NCBI GenBank assembly: GCA_021810625.1
Contig: JAJZIJ010000018.1
Coordinates: 1 to 51,805 of the forward strand
Direction of reading: 5' to 3'
DNA from: Acidobacteriota bacterium
Lineage (GTDB): Bacteria > Acidobacteriota > Terriglobia > Terriglobales > Acidobacteriaceae
DNA length: 51,805 nt
Part shown: positions 1 to 7,668 of the stretch, piece by piece
Numbering within the stretch: the stretch's first letter is position 1
Layout: every line of letters begins with the position of its first letter
Notes under the pieces: model-generated
What the model saw: the letters and a program-made list of their open reading frames with translations, nothing else
Told to the model about the DNA's origin: nothing
The model's database searches: none
Translations under genes and position numbers: made by a program

Positions 1-120
1 CGCTGCTCATGAACGTCCATCGCTCCCCACGCCATCCCCGCACCCTCCACGTTTGCGCTTCACTTCGCGCCAAAGTGTAAAGCATCTCCCGGGACGTTGT
101 GTTAAGTATGTCTTGAGACT

Positions 121-145
121 GTACAAATCGAGACCTGGGGCACCC
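121..145 (+). repeat. Half copy of the GGGGCACCC palindromic element
   Basis: The stretch CGAGACCTGGGGCACCC at 129-145 matches the right half of the elements at 10818, 25393 and 40605. The left stem arm is degenerate: GAGACTGTACAAAT stands where CCAGGTCTCAAAAT is expected. I found no partner copy in inverted orientation downstream of the three following genes, so this is an orphan. Bases 1-164 hold no other gene that I can support. Confidence 0.7.
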
Positions 146-164
146 GGTACCCGGCTGACTTTTA

Positions 165-1769
165 TTATGCGTGGCGTTCGCGGCGTTTGCGGTAGACAAC
201 GCGCACCTGATCGCGCCAGCGTTCGTCGAGCGCAATCAAAGTCCACTCCACCTGCGGCGAAAGATATTGCAGTACGATTTCTGTGGCTGGGTGAATGCGC
301 AGCGAGGGCGCGACCAGATAGAGCAGCGGCGCGTCGGGATGCAAAGTTTTGCCTGTGAAATATCCAAAGCGCTGCAACTCGGTTTGCCCGGCGGCGTCTC
401 GTTGCGCCAGATGCCAGCGCACGCGCATCCAGTAATCCAGCGCCTGGAGCGCCAGATGCAAATCCTCTTCCGCCTTTAATTCCAGCACGGCCAGTCGTCC
501 ATCGCGCCGCGCAGCCAGCAGGTCAAGCACGGCGCGGTCTGCGGCAGAAAACGCCGGCACCTGCGCGTAGACCGGTTGCGGCTCACATTGGGGATCAATG
601 CTATCGAGGGAAAAACGCAGCACGGACTCCAGCCATCGCTCCGATTGCAGGCGATAGAGCGCATCGCGCTTGTTGCCATCGGGACGACGACGATCCACAA
701 GCTGGCGCAGCAGCGCGCGCAGCGCTGGCTCGGTTTCCTCAGTCAGCGCGGTTTCGCTGGCTCCCGCGCCAAAGGTGATTTCCTCAATCCGCGCAAAACT
801 GTTCGCAGCCAGATCCGCGCGCGCGCGCGCAAACTCCAACCCATGCCAGAGAAAGCCCACCTCGCTGCCACTCCGCGCCACAACTTCCATGCGCTCACGA
901 AACGGCTCCGGCATCATCTCCCGCACGCGCCGGATCGTCGCGGCAAATCGCTCCTGCACCGCCTGGGTATTCGGCGCATGGATCAGATGCGTTTGCAGAT
1001 TGCCCTGGTCGCGGTAATCGCGCAACCATAATTCTTCTGTGCGTTCGTCAAGTTCGTAGAGTTCCCACTTGGCCGCCTTGGGGTGCATCCAAGCCAGCCG
1101 CGCTGCCGTTGTCTCGGCTGCGCCCGCAGGCACGATGAGGCGTAGCCCTTCGACGACACGCTGGCCCGCGCGCTGCGTTGGATGTTCGCGGCAGTGATGC
1201 AGCCAGAGAATGCCCAGCGTTAAAATGCCGTCGATCATGGCGGGCGACTCCTCGGCATGGACGGCAATCACGGCCCAGGCCGCTGTACCGCGCACTTGCA
1301 GCCCACGCGCATAGGCAGGGCCAAAGCTGCGCTCCAAATCCATCGCCGCGCGCAGGCCGTCCACTTTATAGTCAGGAAATTGCCGCGTCAGCACGCGCTC
1401 CAGCAGGACGAGATACTTCGTCCGCGCAGCCTCGCGTTCACTGGGCTGACGCCGGTCGCGGTCTGGCACCAGCTCCAACGTCTGCGGACGCGCCTGCCCC
1501 ATGCGCAGCACACTGATGCGCAGCACACCTTTGCGCTCGGTGATGCCCACCACGCGGCGGATCAGGTTCCGCTCCTCTGACCAGAGATGCAACACGCAGC
1601 GGCCATGCTCGGCGGCCACGGAGTATCGCGCCGAGCGAAAATCAAAGAGCAGCTTGCCATCTTCGAGCAGCGCTGCTGCGGGATGCTCAGCGAGAAAAAC
1701 AGAGATGCGCTCGGATAATTCCGACGGTGTGGGCGTTGATATTTTCTCTGTCAAGACCGGACCAATCAA
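165..1769 (-). CDS. Hypothetical protein with RecB-like PD-(D/E)XK nuclease signature near the C terminus
   Basis: A 534-residue soluble protein that I do not recognise as a named family. Near the C terminus, D416, the E430-L-K432 tripeptide on a predicted strand (LAVLELK) and a following helix with Q442-x3-Y446 form the D...ExK...QxxxY pattern of the RecB/Cas4 branch of the PD-(D/E)XK nuclease fold. This is pattern reading, not a profile hit. The N-terminal 400 residues show no motif known to me. The first usable start is a TTG at 1767-1769 with no clear Shine-Dalgarno, so the true start is uncertain; another in-frame TTG lies five codons in. The gene lies just downstream of the membrane-protein gene at 1778-2377 on the same strand and may be co-transcribed with it. 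Codon use is GC-rich like the core genes, unlike the next two genes. Confidence 0.75.
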   Translation of the reverse strand: MIGPVLTEKISTPTPSELSERISVFLAEHPAAALLEDGKLLFDFRSARYSVAAEHGRCVLHLWSEERNLIRRVVGITERKGVLRISVLRMGQARPQTLELVPDRDRRQPSEREAARTKYLVLLERVLTRQFPDYKVDGLRAAMDLERSFGPAYARGLQVRGTAAWAVIAVHAEESPAMIDGILTLGILWLHHCREHPTQRAGQRVVEGLRLIVPAGAAETTAARLAWMHPKAAKWELYELDERTEELWLRDYRDQGNLQTHLIHAPNTQAVQERFAATIRRVREMMPEPFRERMEVVARSGSEVGFLWHGLEFARARADLAANSFARIEEITFGAGASETALTEETEPALRALLRQLVDRRRPDGNKRDALYRLQSERWLESVLRFSLDSIDPQCEPQPVYAQVPAFSAADRAVLDLLAARRDGRLAVLELKAEEDLHLALQALDYWMRVRWHLAQRDAAGQTELQRFGYFTGKTLHPDAPLLYLVAPSLRIHPATEIVLQYLSPQVEWTLIALDERWRDQVRVVYRKRRERHA

Positions 1770-1777
1770 TCCGGGAT

Positions 1778-2377
1778 TTATGAGTGGGCTAGCTTAAGTT
1801 CAGAATTTCTAACATTCATTTCTAACATGTATGTTTCGTCTTCAATAGGCCGGATACTCCGAATCAGCATTTCCTGTCTATCGCGTTGCACATTCATCGG
1901 CTTTTTATGAAACAAACGTATCACCACGTAGGGAACGAACAGCAGCGCACACAGACAGGACAGCAGTACACCTGTCAATGAAGTATTGAGATGTCTCGCA
2001 AGGATAAGCTGCATCTTCCTGTGCGCATCTTGCATGAGCGCGCGTTTACCCTCAGGGAGTAATGCAATATCCTGGTTCCATACATCAAGGAAAGATTTTC
2101 GCGCGACTGGCCTTATTGCAAGCCAGCTAACGAACATCTGCGGAATTCTAAACCTATGAGCATAACGGATCGTTCCATTCATCAACATGCGCAATCGGAC
2201 GTATGCGCTGTTGGAGAATTCAATCTCTCCCTTCGCAGCAGCTAAAAAAAGATCGTCACGAACGGCAAACAGTCGTTGCCGAAGGACATCCAAACGGTAT
2301 TCGCTCCAGCAAATCAATAGATACCAGATAGCAAAGATTGCCAGAAGAAAGTGTAGTGCATTGCTAATGTTATTCAT
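1778..2377 (-). CDS. Hypothetical membrane protein, 199 aa
   Basis: Not recognised. The protein starts with a hydrophobic segment (about residues 7-24, rich in L, A, I, W) and has a second strongly hydrophobic stretch at about 134-156. The roughly 110 residues between them are charged, and the tail is basic then acidic. That suggests two membrane spans with a soluble loop. The ATG is preceded by GAGGA at a good distance, so the start is well supported. Base composition is visibly AT-richer than the tldD or tyrS regions, which hints at acquisition. Its stop lies 8 bases before the start of the nuclease-like gene. No function is proposed. Confidence 0.7.
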   Translation of the reverse strand: MNNISNALHFLLAIFAIWYLLICWSEYRLDVLRQRLFAVRDDLFLAAAKGEIEFSNSAYVRLRMLMNGTIRYAHRFRIPQMFVSWLAIRPVARKSFLDVWNQDIALLPEGKRALMQDAHRKMQLILARHLNTSLTGVLLSCLCALLFVPYVVIRLFHKKPMNVQRDRQEMLIRSIRPIEDETYMLEMNVRNSELKLAHS

Positions 2378-2463
2378 GGCAAATCCTCAGGATTGGTGTC
2401 TCCACGTTTAGTTAGACGGCTTGAAGAGCGATCAGGATCAATGATTTTTTACAACTGCTCCTT

Positions 2464-2501
2464 CATTGAGGATAACTCTTCACATTGAGGATAACTCTTC
2501 A
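2464..2501. repeat. Perfect 19-bp tandem duplication over a stop codon
   Basis: Two identical 19-bp units, CATTGAGGATAACTCTTCA, lie at 2464-2482 and 2483-2501. The duplication sits at the 3' end of the minus-strand gene at 2480-2797. It creates that gene's present TGA by shifting the frame, since 19 is not a multiple of three. Confidence 0.95.
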
Positions 2502-2797
2502 ATCTTCTTTTTGCGCAATTGGCGCTGTTGTTTTCCGTAGACAAGTGCCCCAGCGCCAAAAAAATACGCCAAAGTTTCGCTTATCTTGAAATCGCCTAAA
2601 AACTTAATGGCGATATCGGCGAAGGTATAGCGGCCCGCCAAATCGTGGATCATCCCACGCACAATCAATAGTCCAAAAACTGGCGCTGAAAATTTGATCA
2701 ATGTGCGAGCCGTCTCAAAAATCTGGTCGATCAATCGAATAAGTGTAGGCGCATACGCCTCAAAGTTTCGATTTGGCCGATCAGCGGAATGGCTCAT
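2480..2797 (-). CDS. Small hypothetical membrane protein, C terminus altered by a tandem duplication
   Basis: A 105-residue protein that I do not recognise. Hydrophobic stretches at about residues 34-48 and 72-88 suggest two membrane segments, followed by a very basic tail (KQQRQLRKKK). The ATG at 2795-2797 has only a weak ribosome site. A perfect 19-bp duplication at 2464-2501 supplies the current stop. If one unit is removed in silico, the frame reads on after SSM through KEQL to a TAA, so the ancestral protein was probably four residues longer. The low GC resembles the gene at 1778-2377, and the two may have arrived together. Function unknown. Confidence 0.6.
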   Translation of the reverse strand: MSHSADRPNRNFEAYAPTLIRLIDQIFETARTLIKFSAPVFGLLIVRGMIHDLAGRYTFADIAIKFLGDFKISETLAYFFGAGALVYGKQQRQLRKKKIEELSSM

Positions 2798-2872
2798 TTG
2801 GATACCGATGTTGAATTCCGTTGAGTATACCGCAAGATGTAGCAGGTTAATCTAAAAAATCATCTTACTGGT

Positions 2873-3409
2873 TTACCATCCCATACGCTGGCGCAGGCCG
2901 ATGATGTGCGCGGTGTGATGACGATTGTGCCAGGCGTGCAACGCGAGTCCCTGCTCCAGCGTCACCTCTCCCATGACGGGATGTTTGTAGCCGCACTGCG
3001 TCCATTGTTTTTCCTGCAAGGAACAGAGGAGCACAACCCAGCGCGTTTGCAGTGCTTCCAGTAGTTGCAGTGAGACCTCCACTGGCAGCGTGCGGGCATC
3101 TTCAAGCTGCGCCCAGGCGTGCTCATCAAAGGGCTTGATCTCGGGCCAGTCTTCGGTAAGCGCCCAGCGCGTTCGCTCGTTGGCCGCTGTATTGCTATCT
3201 GCCAGATGATGCACCACCTGCCGCGCCGTCCATCCGCCTTCGCGGTACGGCGTGTCGAGTTGCGCCTCGCTCAGACCACGCACGGCCTCGCGTACTGTCT
3301 GCGGAGAGTTTGCCAACACAATAATGGCCTCTGCGCGTTGCTGCGCGGTCATGCTCTGGGGGCGAATGAATTTCCCAACGGGGTAGCGAATATCCTCTTC
3401 CATGCACAT
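2873..3409 (-). CDS. DinB-superfamily metal-binding protein, YfiT/BstA-like putative thiol S-transferase
   Basis: The protein aligns by eye over its whole length with Bacillus subtilis YfiT/BstA (178 residues there and here). Shared blocks are YP-G near the N terminus, LDTPYREGGWTARQVVHHLADS, and a C-terminal HAWHNRHHTAHI block ending RMGW. By analogy the metal ligands are a His of the HH pair at 67-68, then H161 and H165. The family is a four-helix bundle binding one metal; BstA transfers bacillithiol to electrophiles such as fosfomycin. Whether this bacterium makes bacillithiol cannot be seen here, so the cosubstrate is open. I chose the ATG at 3407-3409. The longer reading frame would run into the divergent tldD leader and adds residues with no counterpart in the family. 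It is divergent from tldD. Confidence 0.85.
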   Translation of the reverse strand: MCMEEDIRYPVGKFIRPQSMTAQQRAEAIIVLANSPQTVREAVRGLSEAQLDTPYREGGWTARQVVHHLADSNTAANERTRWALTEDWPEIKPFDEHAWAQLEDARTLPVEVSLQLLEALQTRWVVLLCSLQEKQWTQCGYKHPVMGEVTLEQGLALHAWHNRHHTAHIIGLRQRMGW

Positions 3410-3498
3410 CACGCTATCACAAGAAGCGGCGCAGGTCTGCGTTTGCCGCAACCTTGCGCGGAACCTACAATCCAAAGTAGAAGCAGGAGTGTGTCTGT

Positions 3499-4998
3499 AT
3501 GCCCAGAACCGTACCCAGTGCCCAGCCGAATGGAACTTCCAACACCACGTCGCACCCTGCAAACGACATGCGCGCCACGCGGCAATTTTTTTATGAACGA
3601 CTCGGCCTCAGTGATCGCTTGCTGGAACGCTGCCTGGGCGAGGCGCTCTCTGCGGGCGGCGACTACGCCGATCTCTACTTTGAGTACGTGACGGCCAGCA
3701 GTCTGGGTCTAGATGAATCCCTGGTGAAATCGGCGAGCCAGGGCATCAGCGCTGGCTGCGGCATTCGCGTTGTCTCCGGCGAGCGCACGGGCTACGCCTA
3801 CACCGACGATCTCTCCGCCGAACGCCTGTTGCGCGCCGCGCGCACAGCAGCCTACATTGCCAGCGGCCCGGCCAAGCAACCCATCGCCGGATTTACCGAA
3901 GCGGCTGCGCCCTCGCTCTATCCCATTGCGGGATTGAGCGTTGATGCTGAAGTCTCGGCCAAGCTCGAACTGCTGCAACGCGCTGACCGCGCCGCGCGCG
4001 CCTATGATGCGCGTATCGTGCAGGTGCGGGCCAGCTTTGCCGATGAGTTGCGCCGCATTCTGGTCGTCGCCTCCGATGGCAGCTTTGCCGCCGACACGCA
4101 GCCAATGGCCCGTTGCAATGTTTTTGTTATCGCAAAAGATGGCGAGAATATAACGCGCGGCACCTCTGGCGGTGGTGGGCGCGTGATGATGAATTTCTTT
4201 TTGACAGAAAAAACTCCAGAACACTTTGCCGTGGAAGCAGCGCGACAGGCCGTGCTGCAATTGAGCGCCGTAGCTGCGCCCGCTGGAGAAATGGAAGTGG
4301 TGCTCGGCCCTGGCTGGCCCGGCATTTTGCTGCATGAGGCCGTGGGGCATGGCTTGGAAGCGGACTTCAATCGCAAGAAAACCTCGGCCTTTGCCGGGTT
4401 GATCGGGCAGCAGGTCGCCAGCCCAAAGGTTACAGTGGTCGATAATGGCGTGATTCCCAATCGGCGCGGTTCGCTGAATGTTGACGATGAAGGCTCGCCC
4501 ACGCAGGAGACGGTGCTAATTGAAAACGGCGTGCTCAAAGGCTATTTGAGCGACAAGCTTTCCGCGCGACTGATGGGCATTGCCGACACCGGCAACGGAC
4601 GCCGCGAGAGCTACCAGCACATTCCCATGCCGCGCATGACCAACACCTATATGCTCAGCGGCGAGGACGCGCCGGAGGATATTCTGCGCAGCGTGAAGCG
4701 CGGCCTGTATGCCGTCAACTTTGGCGGCGGGCAGGTGGACATTACGAATGGAAAATTTGTCTTCTCCGCGTCGGAGGCGTACCTGATCGAAGACGGCAAG
4801 ATCACCGCGCCGGTCAAAAATGCCACGTTGATTGGCAATGGCCCGGAAGCACTGAAGTATGTCTCAATGGTCGGCAACGATCTGGCGCTGGATGAAGGCG
4901 TGGGCACCTGCGGTAAGGCCGGCCAGAGCGTCCCGGTCGGCGTTGGCATGCCGACCATCAAGCTGGATAAGATGACCGTCGGCGGCACGGGAAATTGA
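3499..4998 (+). CDS. tldD: TldD metalloprotease subunit
   Basis: TldD is the catalytic subunit of the TldD-TldE heterodimeric zinc protease, which degrades or matures unfolded peptides (in E. coli, microcin B17 precursor and the CcdA antitoxin). The HEAVGH zinc motif is at residues 279-284, in the typical context HEAVGHGLEAD. The C-terminal block GTCGKAGQSVPVGVG followed by KMTVGGT is diagnostic. At 499 residues it is slightly longer than E. coli TldD. An internal ATG at 3568 (MRATRQFF) would give 476 residues and fits the family N terminus better, whereas the 3499 ATG has a GGAG about ten bases upstream. The partner subunit pmbA follows 285 bp downstream on the same strand, with two repeat elements between them. 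Confidence 0.95.
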   Translation: MPRTVPSAQPNGTSNTTSHPANDMRATRQFFYERLGLSDRLLERCLGEALSAGGDYADLYFEYVTASSLGLDESLVKSASQGISAGCGIRVVSGERTGYAYTDDLSAERLLRAARTAAYIASGPAKQPIAGFTEAAAPSLYPIAGLSVDAEVSAKLELLQRADRAARAYDARIVQVRASFADELRRILVVASDGSFAADTQPMARCNVFVIAKDGENITRGTSGGGGRVMMNFFLTEKTPEHFAVEAARQAVLQLSAVAAPAGEMEVVLGPGWPGILLHEAVGHGLEADFNRKKTSAFAGLIGQQVASPKVTVVDNGVIPNRRGSLNVDDEGSPTQETVLIENGVLKGYLSDKLSARLMGIADTGNGRRESYQHIPMPRMTNTYMLSGEDAPEDILRSVKRGLYAVNFGGGQVDITNGKFVFSASEAYLIEDGKITAPVKNATLIGNGPEALKYVSMVGNDLALDEGVGTCGKAGQSVPVGVGMPTIKLDKMTVGGTGN

Positions 4999-5035
4999 AA
5001 TATAACCGTTACGGCTGGCTACAACAACGAGAGGG

Positions 5036-5141
5036 TCATTCTGAACGAGGTCGCGTGAGCGACCGAAGGGAAGAATCCAGAGAATCATGGCAGCGCATAC
5101 AAGGCGAGTACCTTCTGGATTCTTCGCTTCGCTCAGAATGA
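5036..5141. repeat. MITE-like inverted-repeat element, copy 1
   Basis: A roughly 106-bp unit begins TCATTCTGA and ends TCAGAATGA. Its arms share the GAAGAATCCAGA / TCTGGATTCTTC sequences, so it can fold into one long imperfect hairpin. Closely related copies lie at 11715-11831 and, inverted and truncated, at 40469-40538. It encodes nothing. No clear target-site duplication is visible. Confidence 0.85.
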
Positions 5142-5182
5142 TTCTTTTTATTTAGCGTGGTTTGTTTTTTTGATTCTGCATT

Positions 5183-5247
5183 CCCTCAGCGGCTAAAGCC
5201 GCATCTGTTTTCGACATTTACGGACGGGCTGAAGCCCGTCCCTTTCA
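5183..5247. repeat. Double-hairpin intergenic repeat, copy 1
   Basis: CCCTCA, then a small hairpin CGGCTAAAGCCG, a spacer, then a strong hairpin GGACGGGCTGAAGCCCGTCC and CTTTCA. The same order of blocks occurs at 31671-31737. It sits between tldD and pmbA, downstream of a MITE-like copy, so it could shape mRNA stability or read-through between the two subunit genes. Confidence 0.85.
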
Positions 5248-5283
5248 GGATGATTTTTTTATTTAGCGTGAGGAACTTTAAAA

Positions 5284-6663
5284 ATGAGCACAACCGAAAC
5301 ACGCAACGCGAACGCCGACATCGACCAGGAATTTGTAGCTTCCATTGTTACAAAAGCGATGCGCGCTGGGGCCAGCGATGCCGAGGCCGTCTATGCCGAT
5401 GGCGATGAGTTTGAAGTCGAAGTTCGCATGGGTGAGGTGGAGACGCTGAAAGAATCCGGCTCGCGCGCGCTGGGACTGCGTGTGTTCATCGGCCAGCGGA
5501 CGGCCTCAACCTCCACCAGCGACCTGTCGGCGGAAGGCATTGAGCGGCTGGTCTCCGGCGCAGTGGCGCTGGCTGCGGTTACGTCCGAAGACCCTTTCGT
5601 TGGGCTGCCCGATAAGGAGGATTTCGGCGCAATTCCTGGCGATCTTGAACTCTTCCACGAGGATGTGTACTCCCTGCCCGCGCAGGAGCGCATCGAGTAT
5701 GCGCGTCGCGCCGAGGCTGCGGCGCTGGCCTACGATGCGCGGATTACCAACTCCAAAGGCGGCAGTTTTAATGCCGCGACCGGGCGGAAAATTCTGGCAA
5801 ATTCGCGGGGCTTTATCGGGGAGTATCGCACCAGCTACTGCTCCATTGCGGCGCAGCCCATTGCGCAGGCTCCCGATGGCGCGATGCAGCGCGATTACTG
5901 GTATACCGATGCGCGTTCACTGCGACTGCTCGGCAGCCCGGAGGCGGTTGGGCAGGAGGCTGCGCGTCGCGCTCTGCGGCGGCTGGGCGCGCGCAAGGTA
6001 AAGACGCAGCGCGTTCCGCTGGTTTTTGCGCCGGAGATTGCGCCCTCAATTTTGAGCGAGGTGCTGCACGCCGTCAATGGCGATGCGGTCTATCGCAACG
6101 CATCGTTTCTGGCGGGCAAGCTGGGAGAGACCATCGCCGCCGCCAACATCACCATTGTCGATGACGGCACGATGCCGGGACGATTCGGAACCAAGCCGTT
6201 TGATGGCGAAGGACTCCCCACGCGCCGAACGATGGTGTTGGAACGCGGCGTATTGCAGAGCTACCTGTTGAACACCTACACGGCGCGAAAATTGAACTTG
6301 CGCTCGACGGGCAATGCGGCGCGCGGGCTGGCAGGCACGCCGGGCATTGGCGCGGGAAATTTTTATCTGGAACCGGGCACAGAAACGCAGCAGCAGATTT
6401 TGGCCGCCATTCTCAGCGGTCTCTATGTAACGGAGTTGCTTGGCCACGGCGGAAATATCGTCACAGGAGACTACTCCTGCGGCGCGTCGGGATTGTGGAT
6501 TGAAAATGGCGAGCTTGCCTATCCTGTCGAAGAGATCACCATCGCCGGAAACATGAAAGAGATGCTGCACAACATTGCGGCCATCGGCAGCGATCTGATT
6601 TTTTATGGCTCGGTCGCCTGCCCGACGATTCGTATTGAAGGCATGACCATCGCGGGGGAGTGA
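5284..6663 (+). CDS. pmbA: PmbA/TldE, non-catalytic partner of TldD
   Basis: This 459-residue protein belongs to the PmbA/TldD superfamily but lacks the HExxxH zinc motif, as expected of TldE. Family features seen are the N-terminal A-G-A-S-D-A-E and V-E-V-R-M-G-E-V blocks, the S-R-A-L-G-L-R-V-F segment, the ILANSRG region, and the C-terminal G-L-Y-V-T-E-L-L-G-H-G segment. TldE forms a heterodimer with TldD, helping to form the substrate channel. The ATG has GAGG about ten bases upstream. Adjacency to tldD supports an obligate pair. It is convergent with the transporter gene, with a hairpin terminator-like element between. Confidence 0.93.
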   Translation: MSTTETRNANADIDQEFVASIVTKAMRAGASDAEAVYADGDEFEVEVRMGEVETLKESGSRALGLRVFIGQRTASTSTSDLSAEGIERLVSGAVALAAVTSEDPFVGLPDKEDFGAIPGDLELFHEDVYSLPAQERIEYARRAEAAALAYDARITNSKGGSFNAATGRKILANSRGFIGEYRTSYCSIAAQPIAQAPDGAMQRDYWYTDARSLRLLGSPEAVGQEAARRALRRLGARKVKTQRVPLVFAPEIAPSILSEVLHAVNGDAVYRNASFLAGKLGETIAAANITIVDDGTMPGRFGTKPFDGEGLPTRRTMVLERGVLQSYLLNTYTARKLNLRSTGNAARGLAGTPGIGAGNFYLEPGTETQQQILAAILSGLYVTELLGHGGNIVTGDYSCGASGLWIENGELAYPVEEITIAGNMKEMLHNIAAIGSDLIFYGSVACPTIRIEGMTIAGE

Positions 6664-6673
6664 TGACTTGTTT

Positions 6674-6716
6674 CCCCCACTCTAGCCGCAAACAACGCGG
6701 CTAGAATGGGGCACCC
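6674..6716. terminator. Hairpin with GGGGCACCC tail between convergent genes
   Basis: The stem TCTAGCCGC (6681-6689) pairs with GCGGCTAGA (6697-6705) around a 7-base loop. The pairing extends past a C-A mismatch into CCCA/TGGG, then runs into the constant GGGGCACCC tail. It lies between the convergent stops of pmbA and the VIT-type gene, a place where a bidirectional terminator is expected. There is no T-run, so termination is an inference. It is a variable-stem relative of the elements at 10818 and 51640. Confidence 0.6.
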
Positions 6717-6727
6717 GCCCGTCCCCT

Positions 6728-7444
6728 TCATAGTGGGTGCGCGCTGAGCGCCTTGGCCAGCGCATAGGCCGCTGCCGCCGCCACGCCACCGATCAGCGTT
6801 GTCTGCAACGCAGCCTTCCACGTTCCCGATCCGGTCAGGCGGCCCTTGATCGCGCCAAAGACGAAGAGCGCAACCAGTGTAATCGCCACCGAAGCGTGGA
6901 GAGCCTGCGCTCCAGCAGCAAGCAGCATGTACGGCAGCAAAGGGATAAATCCGCCTGCGATGTAGGAAAGCGCAATCACCAGCGCGCTCTGGCGGGCGCG
7001 ATTGTGGGCCGGTTCCTCCAGACCGAGTTCAAAGCGCATCATGAAATTCACCCACGCTTTGGGATTGCGCTTGAGCGCCCACAGCACTGGCTTGCCCTCG
7101 GCGCGTGTCACTCCATACTCGGAAAAAATTGTGTAGATTTCCTCTTCTTCATCGGCGGGACGCTCGACAATCTCGCGCTCCTCGCGCCTGCGTTCGCTGG
7201 CATAGTGCTCGGCATCGCCGCGCGCGGCCAGATAGCCGCCCAGTCCCATCGCGATGGAACCAGCGGCAATCTCCGCCAGCCCTGCCAGCACGATGATGCG
7301 CGACGACCCCACAGCGCCGGAGAGTCCGGCAGCCAGGGCAAAGGGAACGGTCAGGCCATCGGACATGCCGATGACCACATCGCGCACGGTTTCCGTGGAT
7401 TGAAAATGCTTTTCTTCGTGGGGATGCAAGGAATGCGCCGTCAT
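6728..7444 (-). CDS. VIT1/CCC1-family membrane transporter
   Basis: Probable Fe2+/Mn2+ transporter of the VIT1/CCC1 family. Family features visible are the N-terminal block TVRDVVIGMSDGLTVPFALA (first membrane helix with the conserved D-G-L-T-V-P), an A-G-L-A-E-I-A-A-G-S-I-A-M-G-L-G-G-Y-L helix, and a cytosolic insert rich in Glu and Arg (about residues 75-130). Three C-terminal helices follow, with S-Y-I-A-G-G-F-I-P-L-L-P-Y. The acidic insert in this family binds cytosolic metal. About 238 residues from the ATG at 7442-7444; a further in-frame ATG at 7474 adds ten residues with no hydrophobic or family character. It starts just beside the DUF5522 gene's stop, all on the minus strand. Confidence 0.88.
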   Translation of the reverse strand: MTAHSLHPHEEKHFQSTETVRDVVIGMSDGLTVPFALAAGLSGAVGSSRIIVLAGLAEIAAGSIAMGLGGYLAARGDAEHYASERRREEREIVERPADEEEEIYTIFSEYGVTRAEGKPVLWALKRNPKAWVNFMMRFELGLEEPAHNRARQSALVIALSYIAGGFIPLLPYMLLAAGAQALHASVAITLVALFVFGAIKGRLTGSGTWKAALQTTLIGGVAAAAAYALAKALSAHPL

Positions 7445-7473
7445 AGGGCGCAGTGTACCGCACGCATGGGCCA

Positions 7474-7668
<195 letters not shown>

